Notes: generated by a model from the letters alone, not told the origin. A stretch of DNA of 10,373 nucleotides from TMED26 sp002694075 (GCA_036160575.1 JAYYDT010000133.1:1-10373); one strand, 5' to 3'; positions 1 to 6,219 are shown, counted from the first letter of the stretch. Made by a program: numbers and translations.

Positions 1-1
1 C

Positions 2-733
2 GCCGACGGGCGGGAAATGATTTATGTCCCGGGCACCGAGCATTTGTGGCGGGTAGAGGTGCATGGCGACGACCTGGCGATTGCCGATTGGCGGCCGCGC
101 TACCGTCAGGCGGCGGGACCGTGGGGCTTGGCCTGGGACAGTTGTTTGTCGGACGGCTTTTGCTGGGTCATGGATTGCGGCGATATCTTAAGTGTGCGGC
201 GGATTCACGAACGAGTTCCCAATGGCCGTTTCGAGCGTTGGCCGGGTAATGATTTGTCCTGGCGTTTACCCTCGCCCCGGTCCGGTGCTCAGCGGCTGCT
301 GCGAATCAATTTGGAAGATCCCACCGATGTCGCGGCGATCGCGCCTTTTGGCACCGCCGGCGGCGGCATCATCGCGCCGCCGGTGCATGTGCCGGAATGG
401 AATATCTGCGTCGCCTGGGATTCCATCAATGGCGGCCTCGCCGGGGTGACCGGCGACGGCGACGATCTCGCCGTCGCTTGGCGCCTCGACGATGTGCGGC
501 CGTCCATGCAACCGGTGGTCTTTCCCGACAGCGGCGAATTGGTGATCAACGATTTCACCGCGGAAGGCAGCGACGACTTGATCGTGGTCGACCTGGCCAG
601 CGGCGCGCTGATCGACAGGGTTGCCACCGGCGCGCGACTGGCCAATGGCATGTTTTTGACGCCCGATGGCGCCGGCGGGATTTTTTACTGCACCACCGCC
701 ACCCTGGCCCATGTCAGTTGGCCGGCCGGCTGA
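2..733 (+). CDS. Beta-propeller-like (SMP-30/YncE-like) protein, 5' truncated by window edge
   Basis: The reading frame is open from the first bases of the window, with A-D-G-R-E preceding the first ATG at 17, so the start is probably upstream and about 243 C-terminal residues are visible. The protein is rich in G, D and W with short beta-strand-like stretches. It has repeated blade-like patterns: 'ELVINDFTAEGSDDLIVVDL', then 'LANGMFLTPDGAGGIFY'. Such patterns are seen in SMP-30/gluconolactonase, NHL and YncE-like propellers. No catalytic residues can be assigned, and the function is unknown. The gene ends 79 nt before the Rieske oxygenase on the same strand, so a pathway link is possible, but a promoter-like element lies in the gap. 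The gene call is good; the fold call is tentative. Confidence 0.6.
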   Translation, partial: ADGREMIYVPGTEHLWRVEVHGDDLAIADWRPRYRQAAGPWGLAWDSCLSDGFCWVMDCGDILSVRRIHERVPNGRFERWPGNDLSWRLPSPRSGAQRLLRINLEDPTDVAAIAPFGTAGGGIIAPPVHVPEWNICVAWDSINGGLAGVTGDGDDLAVAWRLDDVRPSMQPVVFPDSGELVINDFTAEGSDDLIVVDLASGALIDRVATGARLANGMFLTPDGAGGIFYCTTATLAHVSWPAG

Positions 734-734
734 C
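713..734 (+). other. Stem-loop spanning the stop codon of the first gene
   Basis: Arms at 713-721 and 726-734 pair over 9 positions (two of them G-U) around a CCGG loop, and the downstream arm contains the TGA stop at 731-733. No T-tract follows, so this is not a canonical intrinsic terminator. It may slow ribosomes, protect the mRNA 3' end, or be chance in GC-rich DNA. Confidence 0.25.
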
Positions 735-750
735 GGCGGCCGTGTGGCGA

Positions 751-779
751 TGGACAGGGCCGGCGCCGCTGGCTAGGCT
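751..779 (+). promoter_or_regulatory. Candidate promoter of the Rieske oxygenase gene
   Basis: TGGACA (751-756) lies 17 nt upstream of TAGGCT (774-779), itself preceded by GC to give GCTAGGCT. The -35 differs from TTGACA at one base. The -10 matches TATAAT at only 3 of 6 positions, but GCTA resembles the GCTANAWC style of -10 known in Caulobacter and relatives. A start near 786 would give a leader of about 27 nt. A near-identical arrangement precedes the TauD-family gene at 2928-2956, which raises confidence. Prediction by eye only. Confidence 0.4.
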
Positions 780-784
780 GACGG

Positions 785-799
785 GCGATGCCACATCGC
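785..799 (+). repeat. Perfect inverted repeat in the Rieske gene leader
   Basis: GCGATG (785-790), CCA, CATCGC (794-799) is a perfect 6-bp inverted repeat with a 3-nt loop. If the promoter at 751-779 is real, the hairpin would sit at the 5' end of the mRNA and end 13 nt before the ATG at 813. The start has only a weak Shine-Dalgarno sequence. It could be a stabilising 5' hairpin or an operator just downstream of the transcription start. Confidence 0.35.
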
Positions 800-812
800 T
801 AACGAGCCGGAT

Positions 813-1943
813 ATGTCCCTGGTTTTGAATGACGCCGACGCCATCGCGCGGATCTTTCACCACATCGATCATAAAACCACCGATACCGGGGCGGCCACCT
901 GGCGCGAGCCGGTCGACCATTACCACAGCGACGCCCGGTTTGAGGCCGAATTGACCCTGCTGCGCCGGTTGCCGGTACCGTTTTGCCCGTCGGCGGCGCT
1001 GCCCGCCGTGGGCGATTATGTCGCCCGTCAGGCCGCCGGTACGCCCTTGCTGGCGGTGCGCGGCGAAGATCATCAGGTGCGAGTGTTCCGCAACACTTGC
1101 CGCCATCGCGGCATGCCTGTGGCCGAGGGCAGTGGTTGCGCGCGGGCCTTTGTCTGTCCCTATCACGCTTGGTCTTACGGACTGGACGGCACGCTTCGCC
1201 ACACCCCGGGGCGCGGTGGCTTTCCCGACGTCGACAAAGCCGCCCATGGCCTGGTGCCGGTCGCCGGCGCGATTGAACAAGGCGGTTTGGTGTGGGTCAC
1301 CCAAGACACCGCGTTGGACCCCGGCGCCCTCGCGGCGGTGCCCGATTTGCTGGCGCCGGAACAGCAGGTTTTTGATGCCAGCGCGTTCAGCGACCCGACG
1401 AATTGGAAATTGGCCGCTGAAACCTCGATGGAGGGCTATCACATCAAAGCCCTGCATAATGAAAGCTTCTACCCCTTCGGTTTTGACAATCTCAATGTGG
1501 TGGAGACCTTCGGTCCCAATTCACGCATCATTTTCCCGTTCCGGCGGATTGAGAAATTGCGCGATGTGCCGCCGGCCGAGCGCCGCTTGCAGGGCATGGT
1601 CACCGATGTGTTTCAGTTGTTCCCGAACACCCATATCTCGGTGCTCTCGCACCACACCCATCTGATCATTCTGGAACCCTTGGCGCCGGACCGCACGGAG
1701 TATGTCTTCTACCGCCTGTCCAACCGCGGCGATGATCCGGAAGCGAGCTTGGAGCGAGCCAAAAAAGACGCCGCCTTTTTGAAAGACGGCGGCCTGACCG
1801 AGGACCGCGAGGCCGCCAACGCGATTTTCCGCGGCCTTAAAACCGGCGGTAACAGCCATCTCACCTTCGGCCGCTTCGAGCCGGCGATTGTTCATTTCCA
1901 CCAAAATATGGCGGCTATGATGGATAAGCTGGCGGCCGCCTAA
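813..1943 (+). CDS. Rieske non-heme iron oxygenase, alpha subunit (bridging-Glu type)
   Basis: This 376-residue protein has the two domains of ring-hydroxylating oxygenase large subunits. The Rieske [2Fe-2S] motif is C96-X-H98-X16-C115-X2-H118 (in NTCRHRG and CPYHAW). The catalytic mononuclear iron site is in NWKLAAETSMEGYH through H215: H210 and H215 are ligands, and D331 in 'TEDREAANAIF' is the likely third ligand. The residue expected to bridge the two metal centres is usually Asp but here is E207, as known for the carnitine oxygenase CntA group. Family enzymes hydroxylate aromatic rings or oxidatively demethylate/cleave amines using electrons from a reductase. No reductase, ferredoxin or beta-subunit gene is in the window, so partners must be elsewhere. 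The ATG at 813 has a poor Shine-Dalgarno but is the only Met before the Rieske domain. The substrate cannot be predicted. Confidence 0.92.
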   Translation: MSLVLNDADAIARIFHHIDHKTTDTGAATWREPVDHYHSDARFEAELTLLRRLPVPFCPSAALPAVGDYVARQAAGTPLLAVRGEDHQVRVFRNTCRHRGMPVAEGSGCARAFVCPYHAWSYGLDGTLRHTPGRGGFPDVDKAAHGLVPVAGAIEQGGLVWVTQDTALDPGALAAVPDLLAPEQQVFDASAFSDPTNWKLAAETSMEGYHIKALHNESFYPFGFDNLNVVETFGPNSRIIFPFRRIEKLRDVPPAERRLQGMVTDVFQLFPNTHISVLSHHTHLIILEPLAPDRTEYVFYRLSNRGDDPEASLERAKKDAAFLKDGGLTEDREAANAIFRGLKTGGNSHLTFGRFEPAIVHFHQNMAAMMDKLAAA

Positions 1944-2857
1944 GCGCCGTCGCGGTAGGGTTTCAAAAGACCCCAAACGGTCGCGTGATGCGGGGTTGGC
2001 ACACCCAGGCGCAGACCCTCGCGGCGGACATAGCCGGACAGACTGTCGAGTTCCATCGGTTTGCCCTGGTTGAGGTCGTGGTACATTGAGGCGTACATGC
2101 CGGGCGGGAAACTTTGGGTCATGGCCACCGATTTTTCCACGATCTCCGGGTCCAGGGCGATGCCCTTGGCTCGGCCAACCGCCACCACCTCTTCCATCAT
2201 GGCGCGGGCAAGGGCTTGTAAATCGGGATCGGAATAGATTTCTCCGGCGGGCTTGCGAATGCCGGCGGTGAGCGCCGAATTGGTCGCCAGTAGTACGAAT
2301 TTGTTCCACAGGTCGGCACGCGCGTCGGCCGACACCTTGGCGTCGAAGCCGGCGGCGCGGCAGATCTCGGCGAACGCTTCGCCGCGGGCGCTGGCGCCGC
2401 CGGCGTATTCGCCGAAGACGATTGACGACATGTCGCTGGTATAAGTGATCTCACCGGGGTGGGTGATCAATGCTGAGACGTAAGCGGCGCCGGGCAGCAC
2501 CGCCGCCTCGCCCAGAATGGCGGCCATTCGTTCCGGCCCGTCGACGCCATTCATCAAGCTGATCACCGCTGTCCGCGGCCCGACCAACGGCCGAATCGCG
2601 GCGGCCGCGGTCTCGGTGGCGAAGAGTTTGACCGCGAACAACACGATATCGACCGGCCCGACTGTCGCCGGGTCGTCGGTCGCCTGGGTCGGGCTGAGAT
2701 GGATGTCGCCGCGCGCGCCCTTGAGGCGCAGCCCGTCCCGCCGCATGGCTTCCAGATGGGCGCCGCGGGCGATGAAAGTCACGTCATTGCCGGCCTCGCC
2801 CAAAAAGGCGCCGAAATAACCGCCGACGCCGCCGGCCCCCATGATCGCAATGCGCAT
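1940..2857 (-). CDS. Ketopantoate reductase family (ApbA/PanE-like) oxidoreductase
   Basis: This 305-residue NADPH-dependent reductase is of 2-dehydropantoate 2-reductase type. The N-terminal Rossmann fold starts MRIAIMGAGGVGGYFG, with the nucleotide loop GAGGVGG at residues 7-13. The catalytic lysine is probably K186 in LWNKF, and the C-terminal helical domain carries S257-M-Y-H-D-L and E269 in 'KPMELDSLSGYV', matching the conserved S...E of the family. Length is normal. The start at 2857 is preceded by A8-AGAGG with a short 4-nt spacer. In E. coli PanE makes pantoate for CoA synthesis. In catabolic clusters, paralogues often reduce other 2-oxo or beta-keto acids, and the surroundings favour such a catabolic role (inference). 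The stop overlaps the convergent Rieske gene by 4 nt. The gene diverges from the TauD-family unit. Confidence 0.88.
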   Translation of the reverse strand: MRIAIMGAGGVGGYFGAFLGEAGNDVTFIARGAHLEAMRRDGLRLKGARGDIHLSPTQATDDPATVGPVDIVLFAVKLFATETAAAAIRPLVGPRTAVISLMNGVDGPERMAAILGEAAVLPGAAYVSALITHPGEITYTSDMSSIVFGEYAGGASARGEAFAEICRAAGFDAKVSADARADLWNKFVLLATNSALTAGIRKPAGEIYSDPDLQALARAMMEEVVAVGRAKGIALDPEIVEKSVAMTQSFPPGMYASMYHDLNQGKPMELDSLSGYVRREGLRLGVPTPHHATVWGLLKPYRDGA

Positions 2858-2900
2858 AATGCCTCTTTTTTTTCGATTAAGACGAAGCGCAATCTAATGA

Positions 2901-2950
2901 CTTGGACGGGCGGGCGCAAACCGCCCTTGGACGGGTCCGGCGGTCCGGAC
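2901..2950. promoter_or_regulatory. Palindrome- and direct-repeat-rich divergent control region (putative operator)
   Basis: The gap between the divergent reductase and TauD-family genes holds several overlapping symmetries. A 10-nt direct repeat CTTGGACGGG occurs at 2901-2910 and 2926-2935, 25 nt apart. GGGCGG (2908-2913) pairs with CCGCCC (2921-2926). GTCCGG (2935-2940) pairs with CCGGAC (2945-2950) around CGGT. The second direct-repeat copy overlaps the proposed -35 and the last palindrome fills the -35/-10 spacer of the TauD-side promoter, a typical place for a repressor or activator site. No regulator gene is in the window. Confidence 0.4.
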
Positions 2951-2956
2951 TAAGCT
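2928..2956 (+). promoter_or_regulatory. Candidate promoter of the TauD-family/CoA-transferase unit
   Basis: TGGACG (2928-2933), a 17-nt spacer, then TAAGCT (2951-2956). This mirrors TGGACA-N17-TAGGCT upstream of the Rieske gene, and both are followed by a similar CGATG-containing stretch. The start of transcription would be near 2963, giving a leader of about 40 nt. The second copy of the CTTGGACGGG repeat overlaps the -35 element. Predicted from pattern and position only. Confidence 0.4.
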
Positions 2957-3003
2957 ATCGCCGATGTTCGGCGCGCCAAAGGGCGCAAAAGGGGGAGAAT
3001 GGG

Positions 3004-3888
3004 ATGGAGTTGCAAACACAGCCGTTGTCGGAACATTTCGGATTGGAGGTGCAGGGCGTCGACCTGGCCGATTTGGACGGGGACAGTTTCGCCGCCATTT
3101 ACCGCCTGTGGCAGCAAGAGCCGTTACTGTTGTTTCGCCGTCAAAGCTTGACCGAGGCCGAGCAAGTCGCGTTTAGCCGCGGTTTCGGCGATCTTGACTT
3201 GATTGTCCGCGACGACATGCATTCGCCTCTTAATCCCGAGATCATTTATATCACCAGCTTGAAACGGCCTGACGGCACCGCGCTCGGTGGGCTTGGCAGC
3301 TATGAAGTGCGTTGGCACCATGACCAGGTCTATCGCCAACGACCGGCCTCGGGCTCGATTTTCTACGCCATCGAAATGCCCGAGGGCGATGGCCGCACCT
3401 CGTTTTGCAACACCAAGCTGGCCTATGACGCTTTGCCGGACAATTTGCGGGCACGCATTGACGGTCGCCGCGCGACTTGCCGCTATGGCAACCGGTCCGA
3501 CGTTAGTTTTCAGCAAGATTTCGCCAATAACGCCGCGCGGGTGGCCGAGTTGAACGCCCGCACCCCGCCGGCGACCCATGACATCGTGTTGCAAAACCCC
3601 GCGACCGGCCAAAAGTCGATCTATCTCGATCCCAACAAGACCTTTGAGATCGACGGGCTCGAGGCGGGCGAAACCGAGGAGCTGATCACCGCCCTAAGCG
3701 CCCATATGTTGCGCCCGGAGTTCGTTCACACCCACGTTTGGCGCAATGGCGATGTGGTGATGTGGGACAACGCCCGGCTGTGGCATCGCCGCGAAGCGTT
3801 CAACGAGGCTCTGCCGCGGTTCGCCAAGCGCACCACTATTTTCCTTAACCCGGCCGATTTCGCGGTGCCGGAACCCGATTTGACGTGA
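3004..3888 (+). CDS. TauD/TfdA-family Fe(II)/2-oxoglutarate-dependent dioxygenase
   Basis: This 294-residue enzyme hydroxylates its substrate while converting 2-oxoglutarate to succinate and CO2. The iron facial triad is visible: H105-X-D107 in VRWHHDQVYR, and H261 in MWDNARLWHRREAF. T132 and R276 (LPRFAKRTTIF) fit the 2-oxoglutarate-binding Thr and Arg of the family. Length is close to TauD and TfdA (about 280-300). I chose ATG 3004 because GGGGGAG at 2991-2997 lies 6 nt upstream and the family N-terminus begins here. An in-frame ATG at 2902 would add 34 low-complexity residues across the promoter region. The last codons overlap the CoA-transferase start, implying translational coupling. Family substrates include taurine, alkyl sulfates, aryloxyacetates and gamma-butyrobetaine. 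The actual one is not predictable here. Confidence 0.92.
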   Translation: MELQTQPLSEHFGLEVQGVDLADLDGDSFAAIYRLWQQEPLLLFRRQSLTEAEQVAFSRGFGDLDLIVRDDMHSPLNPEIIYITSLKRPDGTALGGLGSYEVRWHHDQVYRQRPASGSIFYAIEMPEGDGRTSFCNTKLAYDALPDNLRARIDGRRATCRYGNRSDVSFQQDFANNAARVAELNARTPPATHDIVLQNPATGQKSIYLDPNKTFEIDGLEAGETEELITALSAHMLRPEFVHTHVWRNGDVVMWDNARLWHRREAFNEALPRFAKRTTIFLNPADFAVPEPDLT

Positions 3889-5123
3889 GCGCGGCGATGG
3901 ATCAAGCGGACAAACAAAGCCCCCCCGAAAACACCGGCCCCCTGGCCGGCTTGCGCGTCATCGACGCCGCCACCGTCATCGCCGGGCCGACCATCGGCAT
4001 GCTGATGGCCGATTTCGGCGCCGATGTGATCAAGGTCGAGCATCCACGTGGCGACGTGCTGCGGACCACCGGTTTCCTCAAGGACGGGGTTGGCCTGTGG
4101 TATAAAATGGCCAACCGCAACAAGCGCGGCGTCACCCTCAACCTGTCGACGGACGAGGGCCAGGCCCTGTTTAAACGGCTGGCCGCCACCGCCGATGTGG
4201 TGATTGAGAACTTCCGCACCGGCACGATGGAAAAATGGGGTCTGGGCTGGGAGGATTTGAAGGCCATCAATCCCCGTCTGGTGATGGTGCGGGTGACCGG
4301 TTTCGGGCAAACCGGGCCCTATCGCCATCGTCCCGGGTTTGGCACCATCGCCGAGGCGTTTAGCGGTTTCGCGGCGGCCACGGGCATGCCCGACGGGCCG
4401 CCGACCCTGCCTAATTTCGGCCTGGCCGACGGGATCGCCGCGGCCTATGGCACGTTCGCGGCGATGTTCGCGCTATATCACCGCGACGCCACCGGCGCCG
4501 GGGTCGGTCAGTACATCGATCTCAGCATCTATGAGCCGCTGTTCCTGGTGATGGGGCCGCAACCACTGGATTACGACCAATTGGGCATCATCGCCGAGCG
4601 CATGGGCAACCGGTCGAAAAACAACGCCCCCCGCAATACCTATCGGACCCGCGACGGTCATTGGGTGGCGATTTCGACCAACGCGCCGGCCATCGTCAAG
4701 CGGGTACTGACCTTGTGCGGTGGACCGGAGGTGGCCGCCGACCCGCGCTTTCAGACCCCGCAAGGCCGCGTCGCCCATTTAGACGAGGTCGACGGGATTG
4801 TCGCCGACTGGATCGCCCGCCATGACTTGCCGGAGGTCTTGGACGCGTTCGAAAAGGCCGAGGCGGCGATTGGCCCGGCCTATACCACCGACCAGATTTT
4901 CGACGATCCGCAATATCAAGCGCGTGAGGACATCATCACCTTGGAGGATGAGGATCTCGGTCCGATCCGCATGACCAACGCCTTTCCGGTGATGTCCGAA
5001 ACGCCCGCCAAGGTGCGCCATGCCGGCCCCCGTAAGGGCCAACATAACCAAGAGATCTGGGGCGCGGAATTTGGCCTTAGCGATGCCGAACTGGCGGCCT
5101 TGGCCGAGGAGGGGGTGCTTTAA
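3885..5123 (+). CDS. Class III CoA-transferase (CaiB/BaiF family)
   Basis: This 412-residue protein (from GTG 3885) is of the formyl-CoA/carnitine/bile-acid CoA-transferase family, which moves CoA between carboxylic acids through an acyl-aspartyl intermediate. Visible hallmarks are LAGLRVIDAATVIAGP near residues 20-35, the 'ADFGADVIKVEHPRGD' stretch (42-57), ENFRTGTMEKWGL (108-120), 'RVTGFGQTGPYRHRPGFG' (136-153), and the likely nucleophile D182 in GLADGIAAAYG. Length is normal. GTG 3885 overlaps the upstream stop as GTGA. ATG 3897 is an alternative start that loses four residues; neither has a strong Shine-Dalgarno, fitting translational coupling. It probably activates the product of the coupled dioxygenase, or its parent acid, as a CoA thioester (inference). 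The acid and CoA donor are unknown. Confidence 0.92.
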   Translation: MSAAMDQADKQSPPENTGPLAGLRVIDAATVIAGPTIGMLMADFGADVIKVEHPRGDVLRTTGFLKDGVGLWYKMANRNKRGVTLNLSTDEGQALFKRLAATADVVIENFRTGTMEKWGLGWEDLKAINPRLVMVRVTGFGQTGPYRHRPGFGTIAEAFSGFAAATGMPDGPPTLPNFGLADGIAAAYGTFAAMFALYHRDATGAGVGQYIDLSIYEPLFLVMGPQPLDYDQLGIIAERMGNRSKNNAPRNTYRTRDGHWVAISTNAPAIVKRVLTLCGGPEVAADPRFQTPQGRVAHLDEVDGIVADWIARHDLPEVLDAFEKAEAAIGPAYTTDQIFDDPQYQAREDIITLEDEDLGPIRMTNAFPVMSETPAKVRHAGPRKGQHNQEIWGAEFGLSDAELAALAEEGVL

Positions 5124-5131
5124 CCAGCGGT

Positions 5132-5169
5132 AAAAAAGCCGCCCGGCAACCCGTCGCTTTGGCGATGCC
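5132..5169 (-). terminator. Candidate terminator of the glutathione transferase gene
   Basis: Reading the minus strand after the yghU stop, GGCA-TCGC, loop CAAA, GCGA, 5-nt bulge and TGCC form an imperfect stem (5145-5169). After a short GC-rich stretch comes a run of six T (5132-5137 on the minus strand). The spacing between stem and T-run is longer than ideal. The 66-nt convergent gap (5124-5189) also has the 9-mer GCCGCCCGG at both 5138 and 5174, flanking the stem. On the plus strand no T-tract follows, so the CoA-transferase terminator is not evident. Confidence 0.35.
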
Positions 5170-5189
5170 CGCCGCCGCCCGGGTCCGGC

Positions 5190-6068
5190 CTATTCGGCAG
5201 CCTCGATCTTGTCCTGGGTTTTTAGGTCGAAATCGCTGGCGTCATGGCGTTCGTGTAGTTGGTCGGCGGGCTTGCCGACCACCCGGTTGACCTTGCGGCC
5301 TCGTTTGACCGCCGGCCGCGCCCAGATTTCCTGCTGCCAGCGATGGACATGGGTATAGGTGTGCGCTTCCAGGAAGGTCGCCGAGTCATTGTACAAGCCG
5401 CCGGCGATCAGGTTTCCATACCATGGCCAGATGGCCATATCGGCGATGCTATACTCTTCGCCGGCCATGAATTGATGGTCGGCCAGATGGCGGTCGAGGA
5501 CGTCCAATTGGCGTTTGACCTCCATCGTGAAGCGGTCGATGGGGTATTCGATTTTGAACGGCGCGTAGGCGTAGAAATGGCCGAAACCGCCGCCCAGGTA
5601 TGGCGCGCTGCCCATCTGCCAAAACAACCAGTTCAAAGCCTCGGCCCGCCGCGCCGGATCGACCGGCAAAAAAGCGCCGAATTTCTCGGCCAGATAAAGC
5701 AGGATCGCGCCGCTTTCGAAAACCCGCGTCGGGGTCGGCGTGCTGTGATCGGCGAGGGCCGGGATTTTGGAATTCGGGTTGATGTCGACAAAACCGCTGC
5801 CGAACTGCTCGCCTTCGCGGATTTTGATCAACCAGGCGTCATATTCCGCGCCGCTGTGGCCGAGGGCCAGCAGTTCCTCCAGCATCACCGTCACTTTGAC
5901 GCCATTCGGCGTGGCCAACGAATAAAGCTGTAACGGGTGTTTGCCGACCGGCAGGGCGTGGTCGTGGGTGGGCCCGGCGATGGGCCGGTTGATATGGGCG
6001 AACTGGCCGCCGTTTTCCTTGTTCCATTGCCAAACCCGCGGCGGGGTGTACTCGCTCTCACCGGTCAT
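5190..6068 (-). CDS. yghU: Nu-class glutathione S-transferase / disulfide-bond reductase YghU
   Basis: This 292-residue protein matches E. coli YghU along its whole length as I recall it, including the extended N-terminus (VWQWNKENGGQFAHINRP), LPVGKHPLQLYSLATPNG, NPNSKIPAL with the cis-Pro near 103, the glutathione-binding ESG at 118-120, GGGFGHFYAYAPFKIEY, and the C-terminal QLHERHDASDF. The nu class binds two glutathiones and uses Thr/Asn rather than Tyr, Ser or Cys near the N-terminal helix; T53 and N55 fit. The known activity is reduction of disulfides by glutathione, with peroxidase activity. Start 6068 is preceded by GGGAGG, 5 nt away. It is convergent with the CoA-transferase and divergent from the aldo/keto reductase. 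It may protect against oxygenase by-products or be an unlinked housekeeping gene. Confidence 0.93.
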   Translation of the reverse strand: MTGESEYTPPRVWQWNKENGGQFAHINRPIAGPTHDHALPVGKHPLQLYSLATPNGVKVTVMLEELLALGHSGAEYDAWLIKIREGEQFGSGFVDINPNSKIPALADHSTPTPTRVFESGAILLYLAEKFGAFLPVDPARRAEALNWLFWQMGSAPYLGGGFGHFYAYAPFKIEYPIDRFTMEVKRQLDVLDRHLADHQFMAGEEYSIADMAIWPWYGNLIAGGLYNDSATFLEAHTYTHVHRWQQEIWARPAVKRGRKVNRVVGKPADQLHERHDASDFDLKTQDKIEAAE

Positions 6069-6085
6069 TTGGGCCTCCCTCTTTA

Positions 6086-6091
6086 GTTATA
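6086..6091 (-). promoter_or_regulatory. Candidate -10 element for yghU
   Basis: On the minus strand this reads TATAAC, a 5 of 6 match to TATAAT. No good -35 is found 16-18 nt upstream. The element is only 17 nt from the start codon, so the leader would be very short and the Shine-Dalgarno would sit almost at the 5' end. A further upstream promoter is equally possible. Confidence 0.25.
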
Positions 6092-6121
6092 CTGCCTGCG
6101 TTCGATCGCGTGTGCGCGTAG

Positions 6122-6135
6122 GCGGCGGACGCCGC
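6122..6135. repeat. GC-rich palindrome in the yghU / aldo-keto reductase divergent gap
   Basis: GCGGCG-GA-CGCCGC is a perfect 6-bp inverted repeat with a 2-nt centre, lying about 30 nt upstream of the yghU -10 candidate. It could be a regulator site for either divergent gene or chance in GC-rich DNA. The rest of this 225-nt gap (6069-6293) has no gene I can support. Confidence 0.25.
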
Positions 6136-6219
6136 GACCCCCCTTAGATACCGATGATCGAGCGCGGGCAACAGTCTTGATGCGTCTTTGACGGTTGTGA
6201 ATTTGTGGCGGACGGCCCC

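Noticed and set aside
788..802. Four-codon leader peptide (ATG to TAA, M-P-H-R) within the hairpin before the Rieske gene
   Set aside because: Too short to distinguish from chance, no repeated codons for attenuation, and it would lie within a few nucleotides of the predicted transcription start.
714..1457. 247-codon minus-strand frame opposite the Rieske gene
   Set aside because: Shadow of the Rieske frame with no recognisable domain; the plus strand has clear metal-binding motifs.
1940..2857. Assignment as biosynthetic panE
   Set aside because: Family membership is clear, but the catabolic context and the many paralogues of this family make the pantoate-specific name unsafe.
2902..3003. 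N-terminal extension of the TauD-family protein from ATG 2902
   Set aside because: It would be translated from the repeat-rich promoter region and has no family similarity; ATG 3004 has a good Shine-Dalgarno.
3004..5123. Gamma-butyrobetaine hydroxylase plus CaiB as a carnitine pathway
   Set aside because: The dioxygenase is about 294 residues and lacks the N-terminal domain of gamma-butyrobetaine hydroxylases, and the transferase has no carnitine-specific mark I can identify. Kept only as a loose hypothesis.
5259..5933. 224-codon plus-strand frame opposite yghU
   Set aside because: Antisense shadow: yghU is a full-length match to a known family, and this frame has no recognisable domain or ribosome site of its own.
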